Positions 27,422-35,204 of a stretch of DNA of 64,000 nucleotides are shown here, piece by piece. A program made the translations under genes and the position numbers. Source of the stretch: a virus; IMG/VR virus record IMGVR_UViG_3300018080_000138, positions 1 to 64,000 of that record. One strand, 5' to 3'. The first letter of the stretch is position 1. Each line of letters opens with the position of its first letter. Under the pieces are notes generated by a model. That model was not told where the DNA came from. It saw only the letters and a program-made list of their open reading frames with translations, and did no database searches.

Positions 27422-27768
27422 AAGTAATTATTGCAGGATCAAGACAAATTGATGACTATAATATTGTAGTGGAAGCTATAAATGAGTCAGAATTTTGTAT
27501 AACAGAAGTAGTATCTGGTACAGCGCGTGGTGTAGATAGTATTGGAGAGGAATATGCCATGATACACAACATTAAAGTAAAAAAATTTAAACCAATGTGG
27601 AATCTTTATGGAAAAAAAGCTGGTATTTTAAGAAATATTAAGATGGCAGAGTATGCTGATGCCTTAATTGCTATTTGGGATGGAAGTAGTATTGGAACAA
27701 AACATATGATAGAATTTGCAAATGAAAGAGGTTTAAAAGTGCACACAAAAATTGTGGAGGATACTTAA
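27418..27768 (+). CDS. DUF2493/SLOG-type nucleotide-binding protein
   Basis: I chose ATG 27418, seven bases after AGAAGGA; an in-frame GTG lies at 27412. The 116-residue product has the family signature: KVIIAGSRQIDD at the start, then VVSGTARGVDSIGEEYA, and DALIAIWDGSSIGTKHMI. The GSR and SGxARGxD motifs define the DUF2493 (YspA-like) SLOG fold, thought to bind nucleotides. It lies directly before queC within the deazaguanine island. Confidence 0.85.
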   Translation: MKVIIAGSRQIDDYNIVVEAINESEFCITEVVSGTARGVDSIGEEYAMIHNIKVKKFKPMWNLYGKKAGILRNIKMAEYADALIAIWDGSSIGTKHMIEFANERGLKVHTKIVEDT

Positions 27769-27770
27769 AA

Positions 27771-28517
27771 ATGCACGATAAAAACGTATTATTATATAGT
27801 GGTGGTCTTGATAGTTTTTGTCTTCATTATATTTTAACAAAAAAAGGTATAGAACATGATCTTTTGGTGGTCTTAACAGGAACAGATGATAATTATATCG
27901 AAGTGGAAAGAGCATTTAAATATATTAATGAACCTATTAATACTACATGTATTTTGTTAGACAAGTTTGAGTTGCAGAATAAAATAGTTCCCCTTAGAAA
28001 TGCATTATTTATTTTAGCTGCCGCAAATTTTGGAAATAAAATTTATTTTGGTAGCACAGTAGATGATGTACCAAAGGATGGTGATTATATCTTTAAGTCG
28101 ATAATGGAGACATTGCTTAATTACTATGGTAGTGATAGAAATGGTGTGTCAGAAGACATGGGATACCCATATGAGATAATAATGCCATTTAAGGAGTATA
28201 CAAAGGCAATGATTATACAGGAATATTTGAACTATGGTGGTCATATAGACGGTGTATTATATACATCGTATAGTTGTTATAAAGGAAGTAAGAAGCCATG
28301 TGGTATATGTACTCATTGCTTAAGAAAGTTTGTTGCATTACTTGTAAATGGTATTGATGTGGGCATCAATTATTATGAAAATGATCCAAAACTTAAATTA
28401 CTTGATTTTTATAGGGAAGCCTCTCATTTTCATAGAAAGGAGGCTCCCGATATTTGTGGTGCACTTGATATATGTAAAATTGAATATGAGTTGGAGGACA
28501 TTGTAGATGTTAAATAG
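27771..28517 (+). CDS. queC: QueC, 7-cyano-7-deazaguanine (preQ0) synthase
   Basis: The 248-residue protein has the PP-loop SGGLDS at residues 10-15, RNALFILAAA, YFGSTVDD, and the zinc site formed by SYSCYKG and CGICTHCLRK. It uses ATP and ammonia to make preQ0 from 7-carboxy-7-deazaguanine. It is a plain QueC without a fused amidotransferase domain. It overlaps folE by 11 bases. Confidence 0.93.
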   Translation: MHDKNVLLYSGGLDSFCLHYILTKKGIEHDLLVVLTGTDDNYIEVERAFKYINEPINTTCILLDKFELQNKIVPLRNALFILAAANFGNKIYFGSTVDDVPKDGDYIFKSIMETLLNYYGSDRNGVSEDMGYPYEIIMPFKEYTKAMIIQEYLNYGGHIDGVLYTSYSCYKGSKKPCGICTHCLRKFVALLVNGIDVGINYYENDPKLKLLDFYREASHFHRKEAPDICGALDICKIEYELEDIVDVK

Positions 28518-29415
28518 TAGTAAAATAATTAATGTTGAGTACGGAGACATTAAAAAGTTTTCATTTGTAATGGCAAGACAAATAGTTGAAAAAAGTATTA
28601 AGGTGTCAAGTGTATATCCAATAAATCTTGAGTCATTTACATTCGCAGCCGCGTTGAGTAGATGTTTAAAGGTACCAATTGTGTTTAATCGTCGGAAGGA
28701 TTCATTGTCTGCATATATTGTGCAGACTGGACCGATAGTTAGTATGGATAAATCACATGCTGTGTTACTTGTTACTGATAAGGATAAAATAAATGTTCCG
28801 AATTTATTTTATGGTTTGGATTATTCAACTATTAACAATCCAAAATTTGTATTTCCATGGTCAGAAGTATTTTCTCCGGAAAAAAAGATATCTGACATAA
28901 TCTCATATATTGGTGATGACCCTACAAGAAGCGGTTTAGTAGAGACACCGAGGCGCGTTGTAAATTCATGGAAAGAGTTGTATAGTGGTTATGGTATTGA
29001 TCCAGTATCTGTAGTGAAATTATTTGATATTGATACTAATATGGATGAGATAATTGCAATAAAGAATATTGAGTTTTATTCAACATGTGAACATCACATG
29101 TTGCCATTTTATGGAAAGATTTCCGTTGGGTATGTTCCTAATAAAAAGATAATTGGTATTTCAAAGATACCAAGGTTAATAGAAATATATGCACGTCGTT
29201 TACAGATTCAGGAAAATTTAACATCTCAGATAGCCAATATATTATTTGATATGTTAAAACCAAAAGGTGTTATGGTAGTATGCCATGGAAAGCATTTGTG
29301 CATGGTTCAAAGAGGCGTAAAAAAGCAGGATGGCTGGATGGTAACGAGTGCCGTACTTGGTATCTTTAAGACTAACCCACCAATTAGGGCGGAATTTATG
29401 GAGATAATTAAATGA
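28507..29415 (+). CDS. folE: GTP cyclohydrolase I with extra N-terminal phosphoribosyltransferase-like region
   Basis: Residues about 125-302 are FolE: DDPTRSGLVETPRRVVNSW, the zinc motif STCEHHMLPF (C194, H197), IGISKIPRLIE, and GKHLCMVQRG (C265). It makes dihydroneopterin triphosphate from GTP, the first step to preQ0. The first 120 residues are additional: PINLESFTFAAALSRCLKVPIVF, a HAVLLVTDKD strand and an FPW motif near 116-118 resemble a degenerate guanine/xanthine phosphoribosyltransferase. Usual FolE is about 180-220 residues, so this is a fusion. Confidence 0.9.
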   Translation: MLNSSKIINVEYGDIKKFSFVMARQIVEKSIKVSSVYPINLESFTFAAALSRCLKVPIVFNRRKDSLSAYIVQTGPIVSMDKSHAVLLVTDKDKINVPNLFYGLDYSTINNPKFVFPWSEVFSPEKKISDIISYIGDDPTRSGLVETPRRVVNSWKELYSGYGIDPVSVVKLFDIDTNMDEIIAIKNIEFYSTCEHHMLPFYGKISVGYVPNKKIIGISKIPRLIEIYARRLQIQENLTSQIANILFDMLKPKGVMVVCHGKHLCMVQRGVKKQDGWMVTSAVLGIFKTNPPIRAEFMEIIK

Positions 29416-30215
29416 GAATATATTTTGTTGCTGGTGGTAAGTGGTATTTAAAATGGCCTGTTTTAATGGATAATACAAAAAATATTCTTATTAGTTATCA
29501 TTATGCAAAGAATTGTGTTGATGAACTTAAGTCAATAGATAAAAATATTTTTATTGATAGTGGTGCGTTTAGTGCATTTAATCTTAATAAGGAAATAAAC
29601 TTAGATAATTATTGTAAATTTATTAAGGAAGTAGGAGGAAAAGTATATGCTGCACTTGACGTTATTAGAAATCCACAGCAAAGTATCGATAATTATCGGT
29701 ACATGAAAGAAGTGCATGGATTGAATTCTATCCCTGTATTTCATTATAATGAACATATTAAATACCTTAGGATGATGTTGGATGAGGATGTAAGTTATAT
29801 TGGTATTGGTAGTACATTTCAACGTCTTCGAAATTTTAATATATGGTTGGATAGTGTTTGGTCAATTATATTAAGGTATAGACCTGATATAAAAGTACAT
29901 GGTTTTGGTGCAACTAATTGGAATTTAATACAACGATATCCGTGGTACTCAGTAGATAGCACTACATATTTATCACCACAAAGATTTGGCCGTGTTAATC
30001 ACTATGTAAAGACAAAGAAAATTTTTATCCAATTGTCATTAAGAAAATTTGCTGTATTAAAAAAGTTAGACTATGATAAAGAATTTTCTAAGGTTAAGAG
30101 TATGGGTGTTATTCATACAATTAAGTCATATGAGAGACTTGTTGCTGACATTACTGAAAGTAATAAGGTAAAAAATTTTAGTTATTTAAAAAATAGTAAA
30201 GATTTTTTTATGTAG
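29412..30215 (+). CDS. dpdA: DpdA-like DNA guanine transglycosylase
   Basis: The 267-residue protein overlaps folE by 4 bases. Its plan matches phage DpdA, a TGT paralogue: FIDSGAFSAFN near residue 50, a Y-x-A-LDVIRNP strand, PVFHYNE, GIGST, KVHGFGATNW and YSVDSTTYL. DpdA replaces guanine in DNA by a 7-deazaguanine (preQ0 or a derivative) to block restriction. Together with the preceding que genes it completes a self-sufficient DNA modification pathway. Confidence 0.87.
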   Translation: MRIYFVAGGKWYLKWPVLMDNTKNILISYHYAKNCVDELKSIDKNIFIDSGAFSAFNLNKEINLDNYCKFIKEVGGKVYAALDVIRNPQQSIDNYRYMKEVHGLNSIPVFHYNEHIKYLRMMLDEDVSYIGIGSTFQRLRNFNIWLDSVWSIILRYRPDIKVHGFGATNWNLIQRYPWYSVDSTTYLSPQRFGRVNHYVKTKKIFIQLSLRKFAVLKKLDYDKEFSKVKSMGVIHTIKSYERLVADITESNKVKNFSYLKNSKDFFM

Positions 30216-30225
30216 AAGGTTATTT

Positions 30226-32322
30226 ATGTTATTTCCTGGTATGGAGAAATATTTTTTTAGTGGAAAGAATTTGACGTGGTTATATAACGCAAATTTTTAT
30301 GAGTATAATACTGACGATGGTAGATATGCTGTAGAATATATGTTAGGTAGGTCTAAGGGAATTCCAATAAGTCTTGATACCGAAACTACTGGACTAAATA
30401 AGATGAAAGATAGAATTATTGGAATATCTTTATCAGTTGTTCTTGATAATGTAATTAAATCTGTATGGATACCGATAAGTGAGATAGACAATTTACAGTC
30501 ATTTCTTTGTAGGTTGTTCCGCACAACCGTGGTTATGCACAATAAAAAATTTGACCTATGTATGATTCAAAATGAGGGTATTGATGTTGATGAACTTGGG
30601 TTTACATCTGTTATAGTTGATACAATAATTTTATGTTATTATATGGATCCAGATGGTGAAGTAAACCTTGATTATATGACAAAAAAGTTACTAAAGAGAC
30701 AGACAATTAAATATTCTGACCTTAAGACTGCGTTTGGTGGATTTATTCCTGCACCTAAAAATATTAAAAAGTTGTATGCTTGCCAGGATTCTATGAATAC
30801 ATTAGAGTTATACTTTTGGATAGAAGAGAATAGAAGTGATTTGTTGAAAAATAAAGCCGTGATTATTACAAATGAAGTAACAGATATTTTACGACGGATG
30901 GAAAGACGCGGGATAAGAGTGGATGTAGATTTTTTAAAGAATGCTGAGAAGTCATTAAAGAAAAAGCTTTTTAGTGTTGAGAAAGAAATTTATAAATTGG
31001 CTGGTAAACGATTTAATATTTCATCTGATGATCAGGTAGCAGATGTTCTTTTTAATAAATTGCGGTTACCGCCGACTCGTTTGACTGGAAAGAAATTAAG
31101 ACCATCAGTTGCTGAGAAGTATCTCAAGCCATTAAAAAAGAAACATAAAATTGTAGAAAAAATATTATATTACTCAGAATTGGATAAAGCATGTGGTACG
31201 TATGCGATAGGATTGCAGAAACATATAGTTGATGGATTAGTCCATACATCTTATAACCCTGTTCGTACTGGTACAACAAGATTATCCTCTGATGAACCAA
31301 ATCTTCAAAATTTACCAAAGTTTGGTGCGTTAAATATTAGAAACGCATTTATTCCCAGGAAGGATCATTATTTTATAAAAGCAGATTATAGTCAGATAGA
31401 ATTAAGAATTTTTTGTTATATGGCTAAAATAACACAGGCTATAAATATCTTTGAGTCGGGTGGTGATATCCATGCCAAAATGGCAAGTTGGATATTAAAA
31501 GTACCGGAGAAAAATGTTACTGAGGAGCAAAGAAAGAGAATAAAGACTATTAATTTTGGTATTATATATGGTATGTCAGAATATGGTCTTGCAGCTAACC
31601 TTGGTATAAGTGTTGCTGCGGCGGTTGGGTTATTGTCTGATTATTTTAGAATATTACCAGGTGCTAAATCTTATATAGAAAGTGAGATAAAAATTGCAAG
31701 AAAACTTGGGTATGTTGACTTAGCATATGGTGGACGGCGGTTAGTTAAAGGCATTAATTCAAAAGTTGATAAAGTGAGAAGTTATGCAGAAAGAATTTCT
31801 GTAAATACAAGGATACAAGGAATTGCCGCTGAGATAATGAAAATTGCATTGATTAGGTGTGCCAGATATTTGAAGAAGATTTCCGCAAATATTTATTTAA
31901 TCGCAACAACACATGATGATATTTTATTTGAGGTTCATAATAAGATTAGTTTTAAGGACGCAACGACTATTCTTAAAAAATGTATGGAATTCTCAATAAA
32001 TACAAAGATGTTAAAGATGCCTTGTATCCCAATTGATTCAGAGTTTGGAAATAAATGGGGTGAACTTAAAGAAGTAAAAAAGAAAAAACCTAATACTAAT
32101 CATAACTTATCTGAGTTTAGTAGAATTGTTTTTAAGTTTAATACATTAACTGAAGATGATATTGTGTATCTAAAGCGTTTGCAATCTTTTAATAATGGAT
32201 GTTCAGTACCTGGTTATTTAGGGTATAATGGGCGGTTAATAAATTTGAGGTGTCATTACAATAATGACTCAATAATAAGAATAAAAAAAACATTGGATTG
32301 TACAGTTATAGGTAAAAAATAG
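30226..32322 (+). CDS. family A DNA polymerase with 3'-5' exonuclease
   Basis: A 698-residue Pol I-like replicase. The exonuclease has SLDTETTGL (D51, E53), an N-K-K-FD motif and CQDSMNTLEL. The polymerase has motif A DYSQIELR (D387), motif B KRIKTINFGIIYG and motif C THDDILFEV (H563-D564). No 5' nuclease domain is present. About 75 residues follow the usual C-terminal end (after EFGNKWGELKE), a basic linker and a globular-looking extension whose role is unknown. It probably replicates the phage genome. Confidence 0.95.
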   Translation: MLFPGMEKYFFSGKNLTWLYNANFYEYNTDDGRYAVEYMLGRSKGIPISLDTETTGLNKMKDRIIGISLSVVLDNVIKSVWIPISEIDNLQSFLCRLFRTTVVMHNKKFDLCMIQNEGIDVDELGFTSVIVDTIILCYYMDPDGEVNLDYMTKKLLKRQTIKYSDLKTAFGGFIPAPKNIKKLYACQDSMNTLELYFWIEENRSDLLKNKAVIITNEVTDILRRMERRGIRVDVDFLKNAEKSLKKKLFSVEKEIYKLAGKRFNISSDDQVADVLFNKLRLPPTRLTGKKLRPSVAEKYLKPLKKKHKIVEKILYYSELDKACGTYAIGLQKHIVDGLVHTSYNPVRTGTTRLSSDEPNLQNLPKFGALNIRNAFIPRKDHYFIKADYSQIELRIFCYMAKITQAINIFESGGDIHAKMASWILKVPEKNVTEEQRKRIKTINFGIIYGMSEYGLAANLGISVAAAVGLLSDYFRILPGAKSYIESEIKIARKLGYVDLAYGGRRLVKGINSKVDKVRSYAERISVNTRIQGIAAEIMKIALIRCARYLKKISANIYLIATTHDDILFEVHNKISFKDATTILKKCMEFSINTKMLKMPCIPIDSEFGNKWGELKEVKKKKPNTNHNLSEFSRIVFKFNTLTEDDIVYLKRLQSFNNGCSVPGYLGYNGRLINLRCHYNNDSIIRIKKTLDCTVIGKK

Positions 32323-32351
32323 TTATAAATTTTAATAAAAATGGGTATAAT
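32323..32351 (+). promoter_or_regulatory. possible sigma70-type promoter before 32361
   Basis: TTATAA at 32323-32328 and TATAAT at 32346-32351 are separated by 17 bases. The next gene starts at ATG 32361, nine bases after the -10, with no ribosome site between, so the transcript could be leaderless. The -35 match is weak. Confidence 0.4.
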
Positions 32352-32360
32352 AAATAAGAC

Positions 32361-32609
32361 ATGAAGATAACAATAACTAAGAAAAGACCTGAGTATGGTA
32401 TTGACTTTGCATCAAATCATTTAAGTACTGAACTTGAGTTAAAGGATATAGGGATTACGGATGATATGTTGGTACAAAATTTTAAGGGTGCCGTTGATAG
32501 TTTGGTAAAGGCATCAGTATATCTTTTTCTTAAGGCTGGTATGGCATCAAGAACATTAACTAAAAAGGATGTAAAAAAATTGAAAGAAGTATTGTATGGA
32601 AAAAAATGA
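32361..32609 (+). CDS. hypothetical protein
   Basis: The 82-residue product has a basic N-terminus, an acidic middle (STELELKDIGITDDM) and a helical C-terminus ending in Lys residues. No family is recognised. There is no ribosome site upstream; a promoter-like TATAAT ends 9 bases before the ATG. It overlaps the next gene by 14 bases. Confidence 0.55.
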   Translation: MKITITKKRPEYGIDFASNHLSTELELKDIGITDDMLVQNFKGAVDSLVKASVYLFLKAGMASRTLTKKDVKKLKEVLYGKK

Positions 32610-33126
32610 TTTCATAGAAAAAATAGATAGAAGAATAACTAAATGGTATACTGAGATATATAGTCTTAAGATTAATATTAAAAATCTTCAGCAAGATAAT
32701 ATTGATGAAGTTACAGATATGGTAGTTAGTATTCGTGAGAATATTCAACGCTTAATAGTGGTTATTGGTAGGTCGATTATAATAAGAGATAAGATTGAAA
32801 GTTCTCTTACTATTAAGCGAAGAATAATGAAAGAAAAGGTAGATTATTTATTGATAAATGATGCTGAAGTACAAGGTGGAAAAAGTAAGGGTGAAAGAGA
32901 AAGTATTGCAGAGAGTAAACTTAAGAAGTTTAACCAGGAAATTGATGATATATCCGCATTATTTATTAGAATAAAAAGTTTTATTTCGGTTGCTATGTTA
33001 GTACATGAAAATTTAAGGCATGGTAGAAGAGATATGGATTTTATTTATAACGCAGAATTATTTCGTAGAAATATTGGAATTAATGATAATAAGTTTAAAA
33101 AGGATACAAAAGTATCATTTAATTAA
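32596..33126 (+). CDS. helical hypothetical protein
   Basis: A 176-residue, highly charged, mainly helical protein with probable coiled coil around residues 20-70 and 90-130 and no Cys. No family is recognised. It lies between the polymerase and the HU-like gene, so a role in replication is possible by position only. Confidence 0.55.
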   Translation: MEKNDFIEKIDRRITKWYTEIYSLKINIKNLQQDNIDEVTDMVVSIRENIQRLIVVIGRSIIIRDKIESSLTIKRRIMKEKVDYLLINDAEVQGGKSKGERESIAESKLKKFNQEIDDISALFIRIKSFISVAMLVHENLRHGRRDMDFIYNAELFRRNIGINDNKFKKDTKVSFN

Positions 33127-33159
33127 AATAATATTAATATAATTTTTGGAGTAAAGTAA

Positions 33160-33828
33160 ATGGCGTCACAAATCAATGGATCAATAACTAAAATTGCAAA
33201 GAAGCTTAATATTCCAAGGCGGACAGTAAAGCTCGTTGTTAGAGCTTTGATGCAAGATATTTTAGTTACATTACCAAAAGAAGGAATTTTTCGTTTTGGA
33301 AATTTGTTTACTTTAAAGGTAAAGAAACTTGCAGCAAAGAAGTATTGGAATAATTTTAAGTCTGAGTTTGGTAAGGTTGGTGAAAGAAATACGGTTCGTA
33401 TTAAGGGAGGTACGGCCTTAATAACTGCTGTTAATGATGGAACACATCCAAAGAAGGATAGGTTGGCTAAAAGAAAAAAAGAGAAGGCAGAAAAACCTGT
33501 AGCTGAGAAGAAAAAGAAGAAGAGTGAAGCTAAATCAAAGAAACAAAAAACGAAGAAAGTTGTAGCTGAGAAGAAAACCAAGAAGAGTGAAGCTAAATCA
33601 AAGAAACAAAAAACGAAGAAAGTTGCGGCTGAGAAGAAAACCAAGGCAAAAAAAGGAAAAAAAGTAAAAGAAGAAGTAATTGAACCTGATGTTAATGATG
33701 ATCTTTTAATTGAGGAAGATCTTGGTTTGGAAGATCTTGGTTTGGAAGATGATAATGATGGTAGTGAAATTTCCGACGATGACGATGACTTGGATGGTTT
33801 AGATGATCTCGATCTCGGTGATATTTAG
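33160..33828 (+). CDS. HU/IHF-like DNA-binding protein with basic repeats and acidic tail
   Basis: The first 95 residues fit the HU fold: ITKIAKKLNIPRRTVKLVVRALM (helices), GIFRFGNLFTLKVKKLA (the FG-x-F strand turn) and the C-terminal VRIKGGTALITAVN. Residues about 105-170 are a histone H1-like lysine/alanine tail built from 21-residue repeats. The last 50 residues are almost all Asp, Glu, Leu and Gly. It may compact or organise phage DNA. The fusion of basic and acidic tails to HU is unusual. TTTTGGAG precedes ATG 33160. Confidence 0.7.
   Translation: MASQINGSITKIAKKLNIPRRTVKLVVRALMQDILVTLPKEGIFRFGNLFTLKVKKLAAKKYWNNFKSEFGKVGERNTVRIKGGTALITAVNDGTHPKKDRLAKRKKEKAEKPVAEKKKKKSEAKSKKQKTKKVVAEKKTKKSEAKSKKQKTKKVAAEKKTKAKKGKKVKEEVIEPDVNDDLLIEEDLGLEDLGLEDDNDGSEISDDDDDLDGLDDLDLGDI
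33499..33645 (+). repeat. 63-bp tandem repeat encoding lysine-rich tail
   Basis: Copy 1 spans 33499-33561 and copy 2 33562-33624, nearly identical (differences in one codon pair, AAG AAG against ACC AAG), followed by a partial third copy 33625-33645. Each encodes 21 residues beginning VAEKK and ending KQKTKKV. The repeat is in frame and explains the expansion of the basic tail. Confidence 0.9.
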
Positions 33829-33840
33829 TTAGGAGACGAT

Positions 33841-34560
33841 ATGAAAGTAAATTGGGATGATGATTCTGTAAAAGATGATAATCAGTTTGGCACAAAGTAT
33901 AAGGTGAAAGCTGGTAAAATGGATAGAATTTTTATTGTCGATAAAAATGCTGTACTTGTAATGCGGCATTATAAAAATAGTTATTTCGTATGTACAAAAG
34001 AATCAGGAAAGTGTGTTGGTTGTAGTAGAGGTTTAAAGGCGACTAAAAGTTTTGTTGCCCGTGTTGTACAATACTCAACGGAGTCTGACGGAAAGTTATC
34101 AAAACCATTTAAGATGGAGTTAAAAACATGGGTATTTGGCTACGATAAGTTTGCGACATTAAGGTCAAAAGCTAAAGTTCATGGTAGTCTGCAAAAGATT
34201 GATTTAATGACCACATGTAACACAAAACGAGATGAAAAATTTCAAGATATTGATATTGATGTTGCACCGAAGTGTTTGTTTGCAACTAATGCAAAGGTAA
34301 AGAAAAAAGTACTTGAACTTGTCAAGAAATCAGATATTGATTTAAAATCCCAAGCCGCAAGAACATTGACATTGAAGGAGCAAGCAAAATTATTCTTGGA
34401 AGGTAGTCAAGAAGATGAATCTTTCTCAGAACTTGATGATGATAGTTCAGTTTCTGAGCTTGAGAATGATTTGTTTGGTGACGATACGGGTGATAACCTT
34501 GAGGACAATGATGAGATTAATGACTCGGGCGAACTTGATGACTTGCTTGATAATTTATAG
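33841..34560 (+). CDS. probable single-stranded DNA-binding protein
   Basis: The 239-residue product has a beta-rich N-terminal region (residues 20-115, with KMDRIFIVD, CVGCSRG, KPFKMELKTWVFGYDKFATL) and a strongly acidic C-terminal tail of about 45 residues ending DELDDLL-type sequence, the usual layout of phage SSB proteins such as T4 gp32 and T7 gp2.5. A CxxC pair may bind zinc. The neighbourhood (polymerase, HU, RuvC, RecA) supports it, but no direct homology is recognised. Confidence 0.6.
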   Translation: MKVNWDDDSVKDDNQFGTKYKVKAGKMDRIFIVDKNAVLVMRHYKNSYFVCTKESGKCVGCSRGLKATKSFVARVVQYSTESDGKLSKPFKMELKTWVFGYDKFATLRSKAKVHGSLQKIDLMTTCNTKRDEKFQDIDIDVAPKCLFATNAKVKKKVLELVKKSDIDLKSQAARTLTLKEQAKLFLEGSQEDESFSELDDDSSVSELENDLFGDDTGDNLEDNDEINDSGELDDLLDNL

Positions 34561-34573
34561 TAGACATTACTTT

Positions 34574-34618
34574 AACCACCAACCATGTATTATATATATA
34601 TGGTTGGTTGGTTTTTTT
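34574..34618 (+). terminator. intrinsic terminator after SSB-like gene
   Basis: CCAACCAT at 34579-34586 pairs with ATGGTTGG at 34600-34607, extended by AACCA against TTGGTT with one bulge; the loop is AT-rich and a run of seven T follows at 34612-34618. This is a clear Rho-independent terminator 14 bases after the stop codon. Confidence 0.85.
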
Positions 34619-34633
34619 CATTTTTAGTATAAT
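34604..34633 (+). promoter_or_regulatory. probable promoter for RuvC/RecA operon
   Basis: TTGGTT at 34604-34609 and a perfect TATAAT at 34628-34633 are 18 bases apart. The site follows directly on the terminator (sharing its right arm) and faces the long operon running from 34.6 to about 47.5 kb. The expected transcription start near 34640 lies almost at the first codons of the RuvC-like gene. Confidence 0.6.
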
Positions 34634-34646
34634 AGTAGGTATTATC

Positions 34647-35204
34647 ATAGAAAAAGAAATAAAATTTATTGGGATTGATTACTCATTAAGTAAGACAGGA
34701 TTAGTTATACTGTGTCCGGATGGTAGATATGAGGCATCTTTGATTAAAGTTACTGGAAAAGGTATTAAAAGGACTAAGGATTTGGCCGATACTATAGTTG
34801 ATACTTGTGGTGAAAGGAATATTATTATGATTGAAGATGTTTTTGCCGGTAGGAGTCCTGGTAATGCCATGAAGATTGCTAAAGGATGGGGAATGATTGT
34901 ATGTAGTTTAATAAATAATGGTAATACAGTAATTTCTATGCCACCAAGTAGGTTAAGGTCATTTATACATAAAGGAAACCTTGGAAAATGGAAAGAATAT
35001 ATCCCAAGGGTTAGAAAGCAGTGGAATGTTGATGAGTATCAAGAAGATATTGTTGCTGCCTATGCATTGGCAAGGGCCGCAATGCTTTGGGAAATTAATA
35101 GGGTAAGACCTACTGCAATAAAGTTAATTTCCAAAGGATTATCAAAGAAATTTACACCTCAGCAGGTATTAGTAATAAAAAGGCAATTTGATTTATATGA
35201 GTAA
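34647..35204 (+). CDS. RuvC-like Holliday junction resolvase
   Basis: The conserved part begins FIGIDYSLSKTGL (catalytic Asp), followed by IIMIEDVFAGR (Glu), and a C-terminal DIVAAYALARAAM motif with the last acidic residue (D-I-V-A-A-Y-A-L), the RuvC/RNase H pattern. The only ordinary in-frame start, TTG 34608, lies in the terminator and upstream of the promoter -10; I infer initiation at ATA 34647 (TAGG seven bases upstream) or ATT 34641. It would cut branched DNA before packaging. Confidence 0.8.
   Translation: MEKEIKFIGIDYSLSKTGLVILCPDGRYEASLIKVTGKGIKRTKDLADTIVDTCGERNIIMIEDVFAGRSPGNAMKIAKGWGMIVCSLINNGNTVISMPPSRLRSFIHKGNLGKWKEYIPRVRKQWNVDEYQEDIVAAYALARAAMLWEINRVRPTAIKLISKGLSKKFTPQQVLVIKRQFDLYE

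Noticed and set aside
33123-33644. Minus-strand open frame of 173 codons
   Set aside because: Antisense to the HU-like gene; its Phe-rich composition is the complement of lysine codons in the repeat tail.
33499-33645. Tandem repeat considered as a CRISPR array or iteron
   Set aside because: Repeats are adjacent, in frame, without spacers, and encode the lysine-rich tail.
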